Shown here piece by piece: positions 20,088-30,030 of a stretch of 40,631 nt of DNA (its first letter is position 1; every line of letters begins with the position of its first letter). The position numbers and the translations under genes were made by a program. Origin of the DNA: Hydrogenophaga sp. A37 (GTDB lineage Bacteria > Pseudomonadota > Gammaproteobacteria > Burkholderiales > Burkholderiaceae_C); assembly GCF_002001205.1 (NCBI RefSeq), contig NZ_MUNZ01000049.1, positions 1 to 40,631 of the forward strand, given 5' to 3'. A model generated the notes under the pieces. That model was not told the origin of the DNA. It did not search any database and saw nothing but the letters and a program-made list of their open reading frames with translations.

Positions 20088-21011
20088 TTACAGCCCCAGC
20101 ATCAGCTGCAGGTTTTGCACTGCGGCGCCGCTGGCGCCCTTGCCCAGGTTGTCCAGTCGCGCAATCAGCACGGCCTGGCGGTGTGCTTCATTCGCGAACA
20201 CGCGCAATTCCAGTTGGTTGGTGTCGTTGAGCGCTGTGGCGTCCAGCTTGCCGTCGGCAGTGGCTGGCATCACGCTCACCCAACCTCCAGCGGCCACGCT
20301 GGCGGCGTAGTGCGCCACCAGCGCGTCGTGCAAATCGCTGGCCTTTGGCGCACCCGGCAGATCGTCCAGGTGCAGCGGCAGTTGCACCAGCATGCCCTGG
20401 CGGAAATTGCCCACGGCGGGGATGAAGATGGGCCGGCGACTCAGGCCGGTGTAGCGCAGTATTTCAGGAATGTGTTTGTGAGAAAGGCCCAGCGCATAGG
20501 CTTCATGCAGCGGTGCTTCGCCTTTTTCATACGCCTCGATCATGGTGCGACCGCCACCGGAATAGCCGCTCACCGAAGGCAGGGAAACCGGGAAGTCCTG
20601 GGGTAGAAGACCCGCGTCCACCAGCGGGCGCAGCAAGGCGATGGCGCCGGTGGCGTAGCAGCCGGGATTGGCCACGCGGTCGGCATCCGCCACAGCGGCG
20701 CGCTGATCGGCGCAGAGTTCGGGGAAACCATAGACCCAGCCCGGCGCGCAGCGGTGCGCGGTGGACGCGTCGATGATGCGCGGCTTCTTGCCCGGCAGAC
20801 CGTCCACCATGGCGACCGATTCGACGGCTGCGTCGTCGTGCAGGCACAAAATCACCAAGTCGGCCTGCGCCATGAGTTCGCGCTTGGCTTCGGGGTCTTT
20901 GCGCCGCTCGGACGCGATGCTCAACAGCTGGATTTGTGGCATCTGCTGCAGCCGCTCGCGGATCTGCAGGCCGGTGGTGCCGGCTTCGCCGTCGATGAAG
21001 ATGGTGGCCAT
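20088..21011 (-). CDS. argC: N-acetyl-gamma-glutamyl-phosphate reductase (short type)
   Basis: NADPH-dependent reductase of the third step of arginine synthesis, making N-acetylglutamate semialdehyde. The 307-residue product is the short (type 2) form: N-terminal Rossmann opening [18 protein letters not shown], catalytic Cys in [15 protein letters not shown] (near residue 117), and [15 protein letters not shown] in the C-terminal half. It is not in an arg operon here. A structured repeat follows its stop, and it is divergent from sucCD. Confidence 0.94.
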   Translation of the reverse strand: MATIFIDGEAGTTGLQIRERLQQMPQIQLLSIASERRKDPEAKRELMAQADLVILCLHDDAAVESVAMVDGLPGKKPRIIDASTAHRCAPGWVYGFPELCADQRAAVADADRVANPGCYATGAIALLRPLVDAGLLPQDFPVSLPSVSGYSGGGRTMIEAYEKGEAPLHEAYALGLSHKHIPEILRYTGLSRRPIFIPAVGNFRQGMLVQLPLHLDDLPGAPKASDLHDALVAHYAASVAAGGWVSVMPATADGKLDATALNDTNQLELRVFANEAHRQAVLIARLDNLGKGASGAAVQNLQLMLGL

Positions 21012-21053
21012 ATCGTCTCCTGTCGGTGTCAGTCAGGGTTCAGCGACGGCTTC

Positions 21054-21104
21054 TATAATTATGCATTACGTAAGCCGCTGCTTATAGTTTGGTGCGTTGC
21101 ACCA
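21054..21104. promoter_or_regulatory. AT-rich argC-sucC divergent region with palindromes
   Basis: An AT-rich patch in a GC-rich window. It contains TATAAT (21054-21059), the palindrome TTACGTAA (21066-21073), TATAGT (21083-21088) and the inverted repeat TGGTGC-GTT-GCACCA (21090-21104). It must hold the promoters for argC (left) and sucCD (right). I cannot assign -35 boxes convincingly. The 15-base inverted repeat is a good operator candidate. Confidence 0.45.
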
Positions 21105-21194
21105 TGATACAGTCGCCGGCTGTCGTGTTCACTGCCCGCGCCCCGGCCGTGCCCTTTGGTCGGAGCGCACAACCTCCAGTCTGAGAGAGACCTC

Positions 21195-22355
<1,161 letters not shown>

Positions 22356-22373
22356 GCCCGGAGAAGAAACACC

Positions 22374-23267
22374 ATGTCGATCTACATCAACAAAGACACC
22401 AAGGTCATCACCCAGGGCATCACGGGCAAGACCGGTCAGTTCCACACCGAGAAGTGCCAGGAATACGCGAACGGCAAGAACTGCTTCGTGGCCGGCGTGA
22501 ACCCCAAGAAGGCCGGCGAGTCGATCTTCAACATCCCGATCTATGCCTCCGTCAAGGAAGCCGCGCAGCAAACCGGCGCCACCGTGTCGGTGATCTACGT
22601 GCCGCCCGCAGGCGCTGCCGCAGCGATCTGGGAGGCCGTCGAGGCCGATCTGGACCTGGCCGTGTGTATCACCGAAGGCATCCCGGTCAAGGACATGCTG
22701 GAAGTGCGCAACCGTATGAAGGCCAAAGAAGCCGCTGGCGGCAAGAAGACCCTGCTGCTGGGCCCCAACTGCCCCGGCCTGATCACACCCGAAGAGATCA
22801 AGATCGGCATCATGCCCGGTCACATCCACCGCAAGGGCCGCATCGGCGTCGTGTCCCGTTCGGGCACGCTGACCTATGAAGCCGTGGCCATGCTGACCGA
22901 AGTGGGGCTGGGCCAGTCGAGCGCTGTCGGCATCGGTGGTGACCCGATCAACGGCCTGAAGCACATCGACGTGATGCGCGCCTTCAACGACGATCCCGAC
23001 ACCGACGCCGTCATCATGATCGGCGAGATCGGTGGTCCGGACGAAGCCGAAGCCGCCATGTGGTGCAAGGCGAACATGAAGAAGCCCATCGTCGGCTTCA
23101 TCGCTGGCGTGACGGCCCCTCCCGGCAAGCGCATGGGCCACGCCGGTGCGCTGATCTCCGGTGGCGCCGACACGGCCGATGCCAAGCTCGCCATCATGGA
23201 AGAGTCGGGCTTCATCATCACGCGCAACCCTTCCGAACTGGGCAAGCTGCTCAAAGCACAGCTCTGA
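22374..23267 (+). CDS. sucD: Succinyl-CoA synthetase alpha subunit
   Basis: CoA-binding, phospho-histidine-bearing subunit of the same enzyme. The 297-residue product shows [16 protein letters not shown] (CoA-binding fold) and [12 protein letters not shown]. The active-site His is about residue 256 in [13 protein letters not shown]. It is co-transcribed with sucC and ends before a strong terminator. Confidence 0.97.
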   Translation: MSIYINKDTKVITQGITGKTGQFHTEKCQEYANGKNCFVAGVNPKKAGESIFNIPIYASVKEAAQQTGATVSVIYVPPAGAAAAIWEAVEADLDLAVCITEGIPVKDMLEVRNRMKAKEAAGGKKTLLLGPNCPGLITPEEIKIGIMPGHIHRKGRIGVVSRSGTLTYEAVAMLTEVGLGQSSAVGIGGDPINGLKHIDVMRAFNDDPDTDAVIMIGEIGGPDEAEAAMWCKANMKKPIVGFIAGVTAPPGKRMGHAGALISGGADTADAKLAIMEESGFIITRNPSELGKLLKAQL

Positions 23268-23290
23268 TTCGGCCGTAAGGCTCATGTGAA

Positions 23291-23320
23291 AAAGGCAACG
23301 CTTGCGTTGCCTTTCTTTTT
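23291..23320 (+). terminator. Rho-independent terminator of sucCD
   Basis: A ten-base-pair stem AAAGGCAACG/CGTTGCCTTT with a CTTG loop, followed by a T-rich tail, 23 bases after the sucD stop. It separates sucCD from the kinase gene. The ~200 bases from here to 23527 show no further feature I can name; the kinase promoter should be in it. Confidence 0.92.
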
Positions 23321-23526
23321 TGGGCGCTCCGAAAATGACCTTTGAAGTTCCTTGCCTCGCTTGATGTGGAGCGCTGGTTGCAACAAAATGCAACGTTTAT
23401 GCGCCCGGCGGTCTTGTCGATACCGCGAGATGCCTTCGCACCGTTTGCCCAGCCCTCCCGGCCGAAACGGGCTCCCCACGCCAACAAGGTTGGAAATTGC
23501 CCCGCTCCCCCGAACGCCGCCAAGTC

Positions 23527-26139
23527 ATGCCCCCGAACGCCCGCCGCCGGGGCTGGCACTCGGACGCACTGATTGGCTTGGCAGTGGTGTCGGGTGTGCT
23601 GGTACTGCACACGACCACCGATCTCTTTAGCGGTCTGGAGCGACGCTTCTACGATTTCGCGAGCAGTCACAACGCGCGCACGCCCAGCGACCGCATCGCC
23701 ATCATCGCCATCGACGACCAGAGTATGGCCAACATCGGCCGTTGGCCTTGGCCGCGCGAGGTGCATGCTCAGCTGATCGATCAACTCAAGACTGCGGGTG
23801 CCAAGACGGTGGCCCACACCGCGCTGTTTTTTGAACCGCAGGCAGCGCCCGGCCTGGACAGTCTGCGCGCCTTGCGTGGGCAGATCGAGGGCGGCACGCT
23901 GACCGACCTGGGCCCGCTGTCGCGCGACACCTTGGTCCGCGCCATCACCGAGGCAGAGCAGCGGCTCGACGCCGACACCCGTCTGGCGACCACCATGGCG
24001 CGCGCGGGCAATGTGATCGTGCCTTCGGTGTTTGAGCTTGGCGAACCTCTGGGCCGGCCGGACCAGCCGCTGCCGGCCTTTGCGCAGAAAAGCGCGCTGG
24101 TGGACGCGACCGGTTTCGGATTCCCGGCCGCACAGTCGCAGCAGCCCATCGCCGTCGTGGGCGAGGCGGCGGTGGCCGTGGCCCACCTCAACCAGTTGCA
24201 GGACAGCGACGGCGCAGTCCGGCAGGAGCCGCTGCTGCTGAGCTTCGACGGCCACGCCGTGCCCAGCATGGGGCTGGCGGTGGCCGCGCACAGCCTGAAC
24301 CTGGGGCCGCAGGATGTGCGCCTGTTGCCCGGCGAGGCGGTGCAGCTCGGGCGCCAACGCATAGCGACCGACGAACTCGCGCTCGTGCTGCCGCAGTTTT
24401 ACCCTGACCGCGACGGGCGCCCCGCGTTTGCGGTGGACAGCTTTTACGACGTGGTCTCGGGCAAGATCCCGGCCAGCAAGTACGCCGGCAAGATCGTGAT
24501 CGTGGGCGCCACTGCGGCCGGCGTGGGCACCGTGTTCACCACGCCCGTGGCGTCTGCCATGCCCCCTGCGGTGATCCTGGCGCACATCAGCTCCAGCATC
24601 CTGCAGGGCCACTTCATTGCCCAGCCGGTGTGGGGCGGCATCGCCGTGGCGGCGCTGGTGCTGGCGGTGGTGATCTATCTGGTGTTGGCGCTGCCACGGC
24701 TGTCAGCGGCCAGAGGCGCCTGGGTGTCGGGCTCACTGTTCGTTGCCATGCTGGGCGCCGAGTACGGCCTGCTGGCGTCGTCGGCCGCCTTGTGGCTGCA
24801 GTTGGTGTTCCCGGCGTCGCTGTTGCTCCTCGGCCACCTGGCCCTGGTCACACGGCGCTTTGGCGTGACCGAGGCGCGCAAGGTGGCAACCGATGCAGAG
24901 TCGGCCGAAACCAACCGCATGATGGGCCTCGCGTTGCAGGGGCAGGGTCAGCTCGACATGGCCTTCGACCGACTGCGTCGGGTGCCGCACGGCGAAGCGC
25001 TGATGGACAACCTCAAACAGCTCGCACTCGACTTCGAACGCAAGCGCCAGTTCAACAAGGCGCAGTCGGTGTACGAACACATGGCCGGGCTGGACCGTGT
25101 CGATACCGATGTTCAACAACGTCTCCAACGGGCGAAAAGCCTGTCGGAAACCGTGGTGCTGGGCGGTGGTGCATCGCATCCCGGCGGTACCTTGCTGCTC
25201 GCGGGGGGCGGTATCGAGAAACCCATGCTCGGGCGCTACCAGGTCGAGAAAGAACTGGGCAAGGGCGCCATGGGCGTGGTCTATCAGGGGCGTGATCCCA
25301 AGATTGGCCGGGTGGTGGCCATCAAGACCCTGGCGCTGGGCGCCGAATTTGAGGGCAGTGAACTGCAGGACGCGCGTGAGCGCTTTTTCCGCGAGGCCGA
25401 AACCGCCGGGCGCCTGCAGCACCCCAACATCGTCACCATCTTCGACGCCGGCGAAGAACACGACCTGGCCTTCATCGCCATGGAATTCCTGCAAGGCCGT
25501 GACCTCCTTGATCACGCCCGACCCGGGGCGCTGCTGCCCGTGGCCACGGTGCTGGTGATCGGGATCCGAGTGGCACAGGCACTGGACTATGCGCACCGGC
25601 AGAACGTGGTGCACCGCGACATCAAGCCCGCCAACATCATGTACGACCCGGTCTCTGATACGGTCAAAGTCACCGACTTCGGTATCGCCCGCATCACCGA
25701 TGCCAGCCGCACCAAGACCGGCATGGTGCTGGGCACACCGAGCTTCATGTCGCCCGAGCAGCTCGCCGGGAAGCACATTGATGGCCGTTCCGACCTGTAC
25801 TCGTTGGGCGTGACCTTGTTCCAGCTGTTGACAGGGACGCTGCCGCTGAGAGCCGATTCGATGGCGGCGCTGATGTACCAGATCGCGAATGAGGCACCGC
25901 CCGATGTGCGCAGCCTGCGGCCAGAGTTGCCGACGGCCCTCACAGATATACTGAGCAAAGCCATGGCCAAGGCACCGAAAGACCGCTGCCAAACGGGTGC
26001 CGAGTTCGCGAAAAGCCTTCTGGACCTGACAGGGCAACTCGCCATCCCGGCAGGCCCTCACAGTGGGGACGATCCTGAGCGGGGTTGCACACAAGTTTTC
26101 GAAAAAACGCTGATCGCTCCCCACTTTCACGAGGTATGA
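23527..26139 (+). CDS. CHASE2-sensor transmembrane Ser/Thr protein kinase
   Basis: An 870-residue receptor kinase. TM1 (about residues 15-32) is followed by an extracytoplasmic CHASE2 domain (to about 355) with the signature IAIIAIDDQSMANIGRWPWPR. Three more TMs (about 362-445), a helical, TPR-like linker (about 465-540) and a Hanks-type kinase domain (about 568-840) follow. Kinase motifs are GKGAMGVV, VAIKTL, HRDIKPAN (near 696), DFGIAR and GTPSFMSPEQ, all intact, so it should be active. The start is uncertain: a TTG at 23497 with AAGG upstream would add ten residues. It is the first gene of a five-gene set with a PP2C phosphatase, FHA reader, cyclase and phosphodiesterase. A TVVL motif precedes the kinase domain and may be an autophosphorylation site. 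Confidence 0.92.
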   Translation: MPPNARRRGWHSDALIGLAVVSGVLVLHTTTDLFSGLERRFYDFASSHNARTPSDRIAIIAIDDQSMANIGRWPWPREVHAQLIDQLKTAGAKTVAHTALFFEPQAAPGLDSLRALRGQIEGGTLTDLGPLSRDTLVRAITEAEQRLDADTRLATTMARAGNVIVPSVFELGEPLGRPDQPLPAFAQKSALVDATGFGFPAAQSQQPIAVVGEAAVAVAHLNQLQDSDGAVRQEPLLLSFDGHAVPSMGLAVAAHSLNLGPQDVRLLPGEAVQLGRQRIATDELALVLPQFYPDRDGRPAFAVDSFYDVVSGKIPASKYAGKIVIVGATAAGVGTVFTTPVASAMPPAVILAHISSSILQGHFIAQPVWGGIAVAALVLAVVIYLVLALPRLSAARGAWVSGSLFVAMLGAEYGLLASSAALWLQLVFPASLLLLGHLALVTRRFGVTEARKVATDAESAETNRMMGLALQGQGQLDMAFDRLRRVPHGEALMDNLKQLALDFERKRQFNKAQSVYEHMAGLDRVDTDVQQRLQRAKSLSETVVLGGGASHPGGTLLLAGGGIEKPMLGRYQVEKELGKGAMGVVYQGRDPKIGRVVAIKTLALGAEFEGSELQDARERFFREAETAGRLQHPNIVTIFDAGEEHDLAFIAMEFLQGRDLLDHARPGALLPVATVLVIGIRVAQALDYAHRQNVVHRDIKPANIMYDPVSDTVKVTDFGIARITDASRTKTGMVLGTPSFMSPEQLAGKHIDGRSDLYSLGVTLFQLLTGTLPLRADSMAALMYQIANEAPPDVRSLRPELPTALTDILSKAMAKAPKDRCQTGAEFAKSLLDLTGQLAIPAGPHSGDDPERGCTQVFEKTLIAPHFHEV

Positions 26140-26231
26140 GCGAAAAAGTTCATGGCGACTCATTGATCTGTGACAAATGTCGCTGATGACAACCGAGTTG
26201 CGCGCCATTTCAAGTTATAAAACTGAGCAGC

Positions 26232-27020
26232 ATGATCTTTGAGTATTACAGCCAGACCGACCCCGGCCTCATTCGTGAAAACAACGAAGACTCGGTCGCG
26301 CTCGACACCCTCAACCAGGTGGTGGTGCTCGCGGATGGCATGGGTGGGTACAACGCTGGCGAGGTGGCCAGCGCGATGGCGACGAGTTTCATTCACACCG
26401 AACTCGGACGCTGGATGAGCGAAGGCGGCCTGGATGCCAATGTGCGCGAGATCAAGCGCGCCATGGAAATCTGCGTCGACAACGCCAACCGTTCAATCTT
26501 CAATGCCGCCAATTCCAACTCTTTGTACGCTGGCATGGGAACCACCTTGGTCATGGCCGTGTTTCAGGGTGCCCGGGCGATGGTCGGTCATGTGGGCGAC
26601 TCCCGTTGCTACCGCTTGCGCAGTGGCACCCTACAGCAGATCACACGCGATCACTCGCTGCTTCAGGAACAGATCGACGCGGGCCTGATCTCCGTCGAGC
26701 AGGCGCAATACGCCACACACAAAAATCTCGTCACGCGCGCGCTGGGCGTGGAAGACACGGTGTTGCTGGAAGTCAACGAATACCGGATTGAAGACGGGGA
26801 CCTGTACCTTTTTTGTTCAGACGGACTCAGCGACATGGTGTCCGACGAGCGCATCGCGGCGATTCTGATGGAAGATGCGCCCCTTGAGCACATCGGACGC
26901 GCTTTGATCGATGGGGCCAATGGATGCGGCGGTCGCGATAATATTTCGGTGATACTGGCTACGGCCCGGGCCAAACCTGCACGCAGAGGGCTGTTGTCCC
27001 GTATGCTGGGGCAGCAGTAG
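26232..27020 (+). CDS. PP2C-family Ser/Thr protein phosphatase (Stp1-like)
   Basis: A 262-residue soluble metal-dependent phosphatase. It has all the usual metal and phosphate motifs: RENNEDS (metal Asp at residue 20), ADGMGGYNAGE (Asp35), GDSRCYRLRSG, ITRDHSLLQEQ and FCSDGLSDMV near residue 196, plus GRDNISVIL at the end. It should reverse phosphorylation by the kinase encoded 92 bases upstream; kinase-phosphatase pairs are a standard bacterial arrangement. The FHA gene follows 39 bases later. Confidence 0.93.
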   Translation: MIFEYYSQTDPGLIRENNEDSVALDTLNQVVVLADGMGGYNAGEVASAMATSFIHTELGRWMSEGGLDANVREIKRAMEICVDNANRSIFNAANSNSLYAGMGTTLVMAVFQGARAMVGHVGDSRCYRLRSGTLQQITRDHSLLQEQIDAGLISVEQAQYATHKNLVTRALGVEDTVLLEVNEYRIEDGDLYLFCSDGLSDMVSDERIAAILMEDAPLEHIGRALIDGANGCGGRDNISVILATARAKPARRGLLSRMLGQQ

Positions 27021-27059
27021 TTATTTAGAATTATTCTTCAGGTTCCACAGGAGTCGGCC

Positions 27060-27683
27060 ATGCCGAAAATGATCGTTTCCATCGATGGCGTTGTCATCAA
27101 GGAAGTTCAGCTCACCAAAGATCGCACCACCCTCGGGCGCCGGCCTTACAACGATATCGTGATCGACAACCTCGCTGTCAGCGGTGAGCACGCGGTGATG
27201 CAAATGTCGGGTACCGAGGTGTTTCTGGAAGATCTCAACAGCACCAATGGCACCTACGTCAACGGCAAGGCGATCAAGAAGCAGCTTCTGCAAAACGGTG
27301 ACACGGTCGAAATCGGCAAGTACAAGATCAAGTTTGTGCACGATGGCGCATCGGACAACCACGAGAAGACGATGGTCATCAACTCCGGTGCTGTGGTCGG
27401 TGCTTCAGAAGCTCCAACTGTCGGCAACGCGGCGATCAAGGTGATGTCGGGTGCAGCGGCTGGCCGCGAAGTGCCGCTGATCAAGGTGGTGACCACCATC
27501 GGCAAACCAGGCGTGGCCGTTGCGGCCATCACCCGCCGTCCGCATGGCTACGTGGTGGCGTTGGTGGAAGGGGCTGTCAAGCCCACGGTGAACGGCATCG
27601 AGCTCGACACCGAGGCCGTCAACCTGCGGCATGGCGACATGATCGAGTTGGCCGGCACCCAGATGCAGTTCGTGCAACAGTGA
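27060..27683 (+). CDS. FHA-domain phosphothreonine reader with degenerate second FHA
   Basis: A 207-residue soluble protein. The first FHA domain (about residues 4-95) has the phosphothreonine-binding residues: TTLGRRPYNDIVI (R27/R28), S41 and H44 in LAVSGEHAVM, and the loop STNGTYVNG. The second half (about 123-205) looks like another FHA fold (VVTTIGKPG, TVNGIEL, LRHGDMIELAG) but lacks the Ser-x-x-His pair, so it probably does not bind phosphopeptide. The linker contains HEKTMVI (T104), a possible target of the neighbouring kinase. AGGAG precedes the ATG. It likely scaffolds or relays kinase output. Confidence 0.9.
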   Translation: MPKMIVSIDGVVIKEVQLTKDRTTLGRRPYNDIVIDNLAVSGEHAVMQMSGTEVFLEDLNSTNGTYVNGKAIKKQLLQNGDTVEIGKYKIKFVHDGASDNHEKTMVINSGAVVGASEAPTVGNAAIKVMSGAAAGREVPLIKVVTTIGKPGVAVAAITRRPHGYVVALVEGAVKPTVNGIELDTEAVNLRHGDMIELAGTQMQFVQQ

Positions 27684-27741
27684 TGGGCGCCCGCGTGCGG
27701 GCACTGTCGCCGGACTGACCGCAGGCCTTCCCCGTTCCCCC

Positions 27742-29994
27742 ATGCAGGCCTTGAGCAGACACGGCCCGCGCATCGCCGTCACCCTGCTCCCGCTGATCCT
27801 GGCGATCCTGCATGCAGTGGGCATCATGCCCATGGGGGTGTTGCAGCGTCTCGACGACATCATCTACGACACCCGTCTGCGAGCCACCATGCCGGGCACG
27901 CTCGACGAGCGTGTGGTGATCGTGGACATTGACGAGAAGAGCTTGGCCGAGGTCGGTCGCTGGCCCTGGTCGCGCCATCACATGGCGAATCTGGTGAACA
28001 CGCTCTTCGAGCAGCAACACATTGCGATGCTCGGATTCGACACCGTGTTTGCCGAGGTCGACGACAGCTCCGGCTTGCGGCAGCTGCAGCAACTGGCGCG
28101 CGGAGAGATGGCCGATCAACCGGGATTTGCCGAGCGGGTGAACGCGTTGCAAACCCGGCTGGACTACGACAGCCGCTTCGCCCAATCACTGCAAGGCCGG
28201 CCAGTGGTGCTCGGCTACTACTTCACCAGCGACCGCGAGGGTCGCACCAGCGGCGTGTTGCCAGCGCCGGTCATGGGCTTCGAGGCTTTGGGGGGGCGCA
28301 CCATCCGCAGCGCGCCATGGAACGGCCATGGCGCCAACATCGCTCCGCTGGCCCAGGCCGCGCCACTGGCGGGATTTTTCAATGCGGTCGCCAGCAGCAG
28401 TGATGGCGTGGTCCGAACCCTGCCTTTGCTGGCCGAGTACCAGGGCGCGTATTACGAGTCCCTGGCGCTCGCCATGTTCCGCCTGCTGACCGGGAGCCCC
28501 AAGGTCGAACCCGGGTTTCCGGCGCAGGGATGGCTGGGCCGTGATTACGAGGCGCTCGAAAGCATCCGGCTGAGCAAGGGCGGCTCGTCGCTGCAGATCC
28601 CGGTCGACGACCGCCTGACCGTGCTCGTGCCCTTCCGCGGACCGGGTGGTCCTCGCGGCGGGTCGTTCCGCTACGTGTCCGCGAGCGATCTGCTGGCGGG
28701 CCGCGTGGCGCCGGGCGAACTCAAGGACAAGATCGTGCTCGTGGGCACCACGGCCCCCGGATTGCAAGACCTGCGCGTCACACCCTTGAGCGAAACCTAC
28801 CCCGGTGTCGAAACCCACGCCAACCTCATCGCCGGCCTGCTCGACGGCCGCCTGGCGAACCGGCCGGACTACGCCGTTGGCTACGAACTCGTGGTGCTTG
28901 TGCTCGCTGGCCTGGTGCTTGCGCTCGCGCTGCCCTTGCTCAGCGCCGCGCGCGCCGTGGCATTGAGCGTGCTGGTGGTGACCGTGGTGCTGGGGCTCAA
29001 CACCTGGCTCTACCTCGCCCACGCGCTGGTGTTGCCCGTGGCCAGCACGATGGTTATGGCCGCGTTCGCATTCGCGCTCAACATGAGCTACGGCTACCTT
29101 GTCGAGAGCCGGGCCAAGCGCGAGTTGGCCCAGCTGTTCGGCACCTACGTGCCGCCCGAGCTGGTCGACGAGATGGTCAAAGACCCCGACAACTACAGCA
29201 TGGACGCGTCCACGCGCGAACTCACCGTGATGTTCTGCGACATGCGCGGCTTTACCCAAATCTCCGAGACCATGCCGCCCACCGAGCTGCAAGGGCTGCT
29301 CAACACCGTGTTCAGCCGCCTGACCCGCATCATTCGAGGCCATCGCGGCACCATCGACAAATACATGGGCGACTGCGTCATGGCCTTCTGGGGTGCCCCT
29401 GTCGAGACACCTGACCACGCCAGCCTTTCGGTGCAGACCGCGCTGGACATGTCGCAGGCCATCCGGGCGATCAACCACGAACGCCACCAGGCGGGCCTGC
29501 CGGCCATCGGTGTGGGAGTGGGGCTGAACACCGGTGAGATGTGTGTGGGCGACATGGGCTCCGATGTGCGCCGCAGCTACACCGTGGTGGGCGACGCCGT
29601 GAACCTGGGCGCGCGCCTCGAAGGCCTCTCCAAGTTGTACGGCGTGGACATCGTGGCCAGCGAATCGACCCGCCGCCAGGCGCCGGGCTTCGTCTGGCAG
29701 GAGCTGGACCGGGTGCAGGTGAAAGGCAAGGCCCAGGCCGTGGTCATCCACACGCCAATATGCACCCGGGAACAGACGTCCATCGCGCTGGAAGACGAGC
29801 TGCGCGAATGGCAAAAAGCCTTGAAAGCGTGGCGCAACCAAGACTGGAACGCCTGCGACGTGCATCTGCTCAACTTGCAGCGCCAGAGTGCCAAAAAAGT
29901 CCTTTACCGCCTTTATGCCGACCGGGTAGTCTCAATGCGTCATTCACCGCCGCCTGCGGGCTGGGACGGTTCGACGACCTTTGACACCAAATAG
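27742..29994 (+). CDS. CHASE2-sensor transmembrane class III adenylate cyclase
   Basis: A 750-residue membrane cyclase. An N-terminal TM is followed by a CHASE2 domain with VVIVDIDEKSLAEVGRWPW, like the kinase upstream. Three TMs (about 378-450) and a cytosolic class III cyclase domain (about 490-670) follow. Catalytic residues are present: metal Asp in FCDMRGFT, second metal Asp and adenine-specifying Lys in IDKYMGDCVMAF, and transition-state Asn/Arg in GDAVNLGARLEG. The position usually occupied by the second adenine-binding Asp is Thr in SYTVVGD, the class IIIb pattern. Product is predicted to be cAMP. It lies 58 bases after the FHA gene and 36 before the phosphodiesterase gene. Confidence 0.93.
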   Translation: MQALSRHGPRIAVTLLPLILAILHAVGIMPMGVLQRLDDIIYDTRLRATMPGTLDERVVIVDIDEKSLAEVGRWPWSRHHMANLVNTLFEQQHIAMLGFDTVFAEVDDSSGLRQLQQLARGEMADQPGFAERVNALQTRLDYDSRFAQSLQGRPVVLGYYFTSDREGRTSGVLPAPVMGFEALGGRTIRSAPWNGHGANIAPLAQAAPLAGFFNAVASSSDGVVRTLPLLAEYQGAYYESLALAMFRLLTGSPKVEPGFPAQGWLGRDYEALESIRLSKGGSSLQIPVDDRLTVLVPFRGPGGPRGGSFRYVSASDLLAGRVAPGELKDKIVLVGTTAPGLQDLRVTPLSETYPGVETHANLIAGLLDGRLANRPDYAVGYELVVLVLAGLVLALALPLLSAARAVALSVLVVTVVLGLNTWLYLAHALVLPVASTMVMAAFAFALNMSYGYLVESRAKRELAQLFGTYVPPELVDEMVKDPDNYSMDASTRELTVMFCDMRGFTQISETMPPTELQGLLNTVFSRLTRIIRGHRGTIDKYMGDCVMAFWGAPVETPDHASLSVQTALDMSQAIRAINHERHQAGLPAIGVGVGLNTGEMCVGDMGSDVRRSYTVVGDAVNLGARLEGLSKLYGVDIVASESTRRQAPGFVWQELDRVQVKGKAQAVVIHTPICTREQTSIALEDELREWQKALKAWRNQDWNACDVHLLNLQRQSAKKVLYRLYADRVVSMRHSPPPAGWDGSTTFDTK

Positions 29995-30030
29995 GCCGCC
30001 CGCTCCCGGGGCCCATCACCTGGAAAGCCA

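Noticed and set aside
21054..21059. Perfect TATAAT as the main sucCD promoter
   Set aside because: No acceptable -35 box at 16-18 bases upstream on the plus strand; kept only as part of an AT-rich regulatory region.
26140..26231. Separate promoter for the PP2C gene
   Set aside because: TATAAA at 26216 has only a poorly spaced TTGCGC (12 bases) upstream; not convincing enough to list.
28186..29865. 559-residue minus-strand open frame opposite the cyclase
   Set aside because: Antisense to a full CHASE2-cyclase gene with all catalytic motifs.
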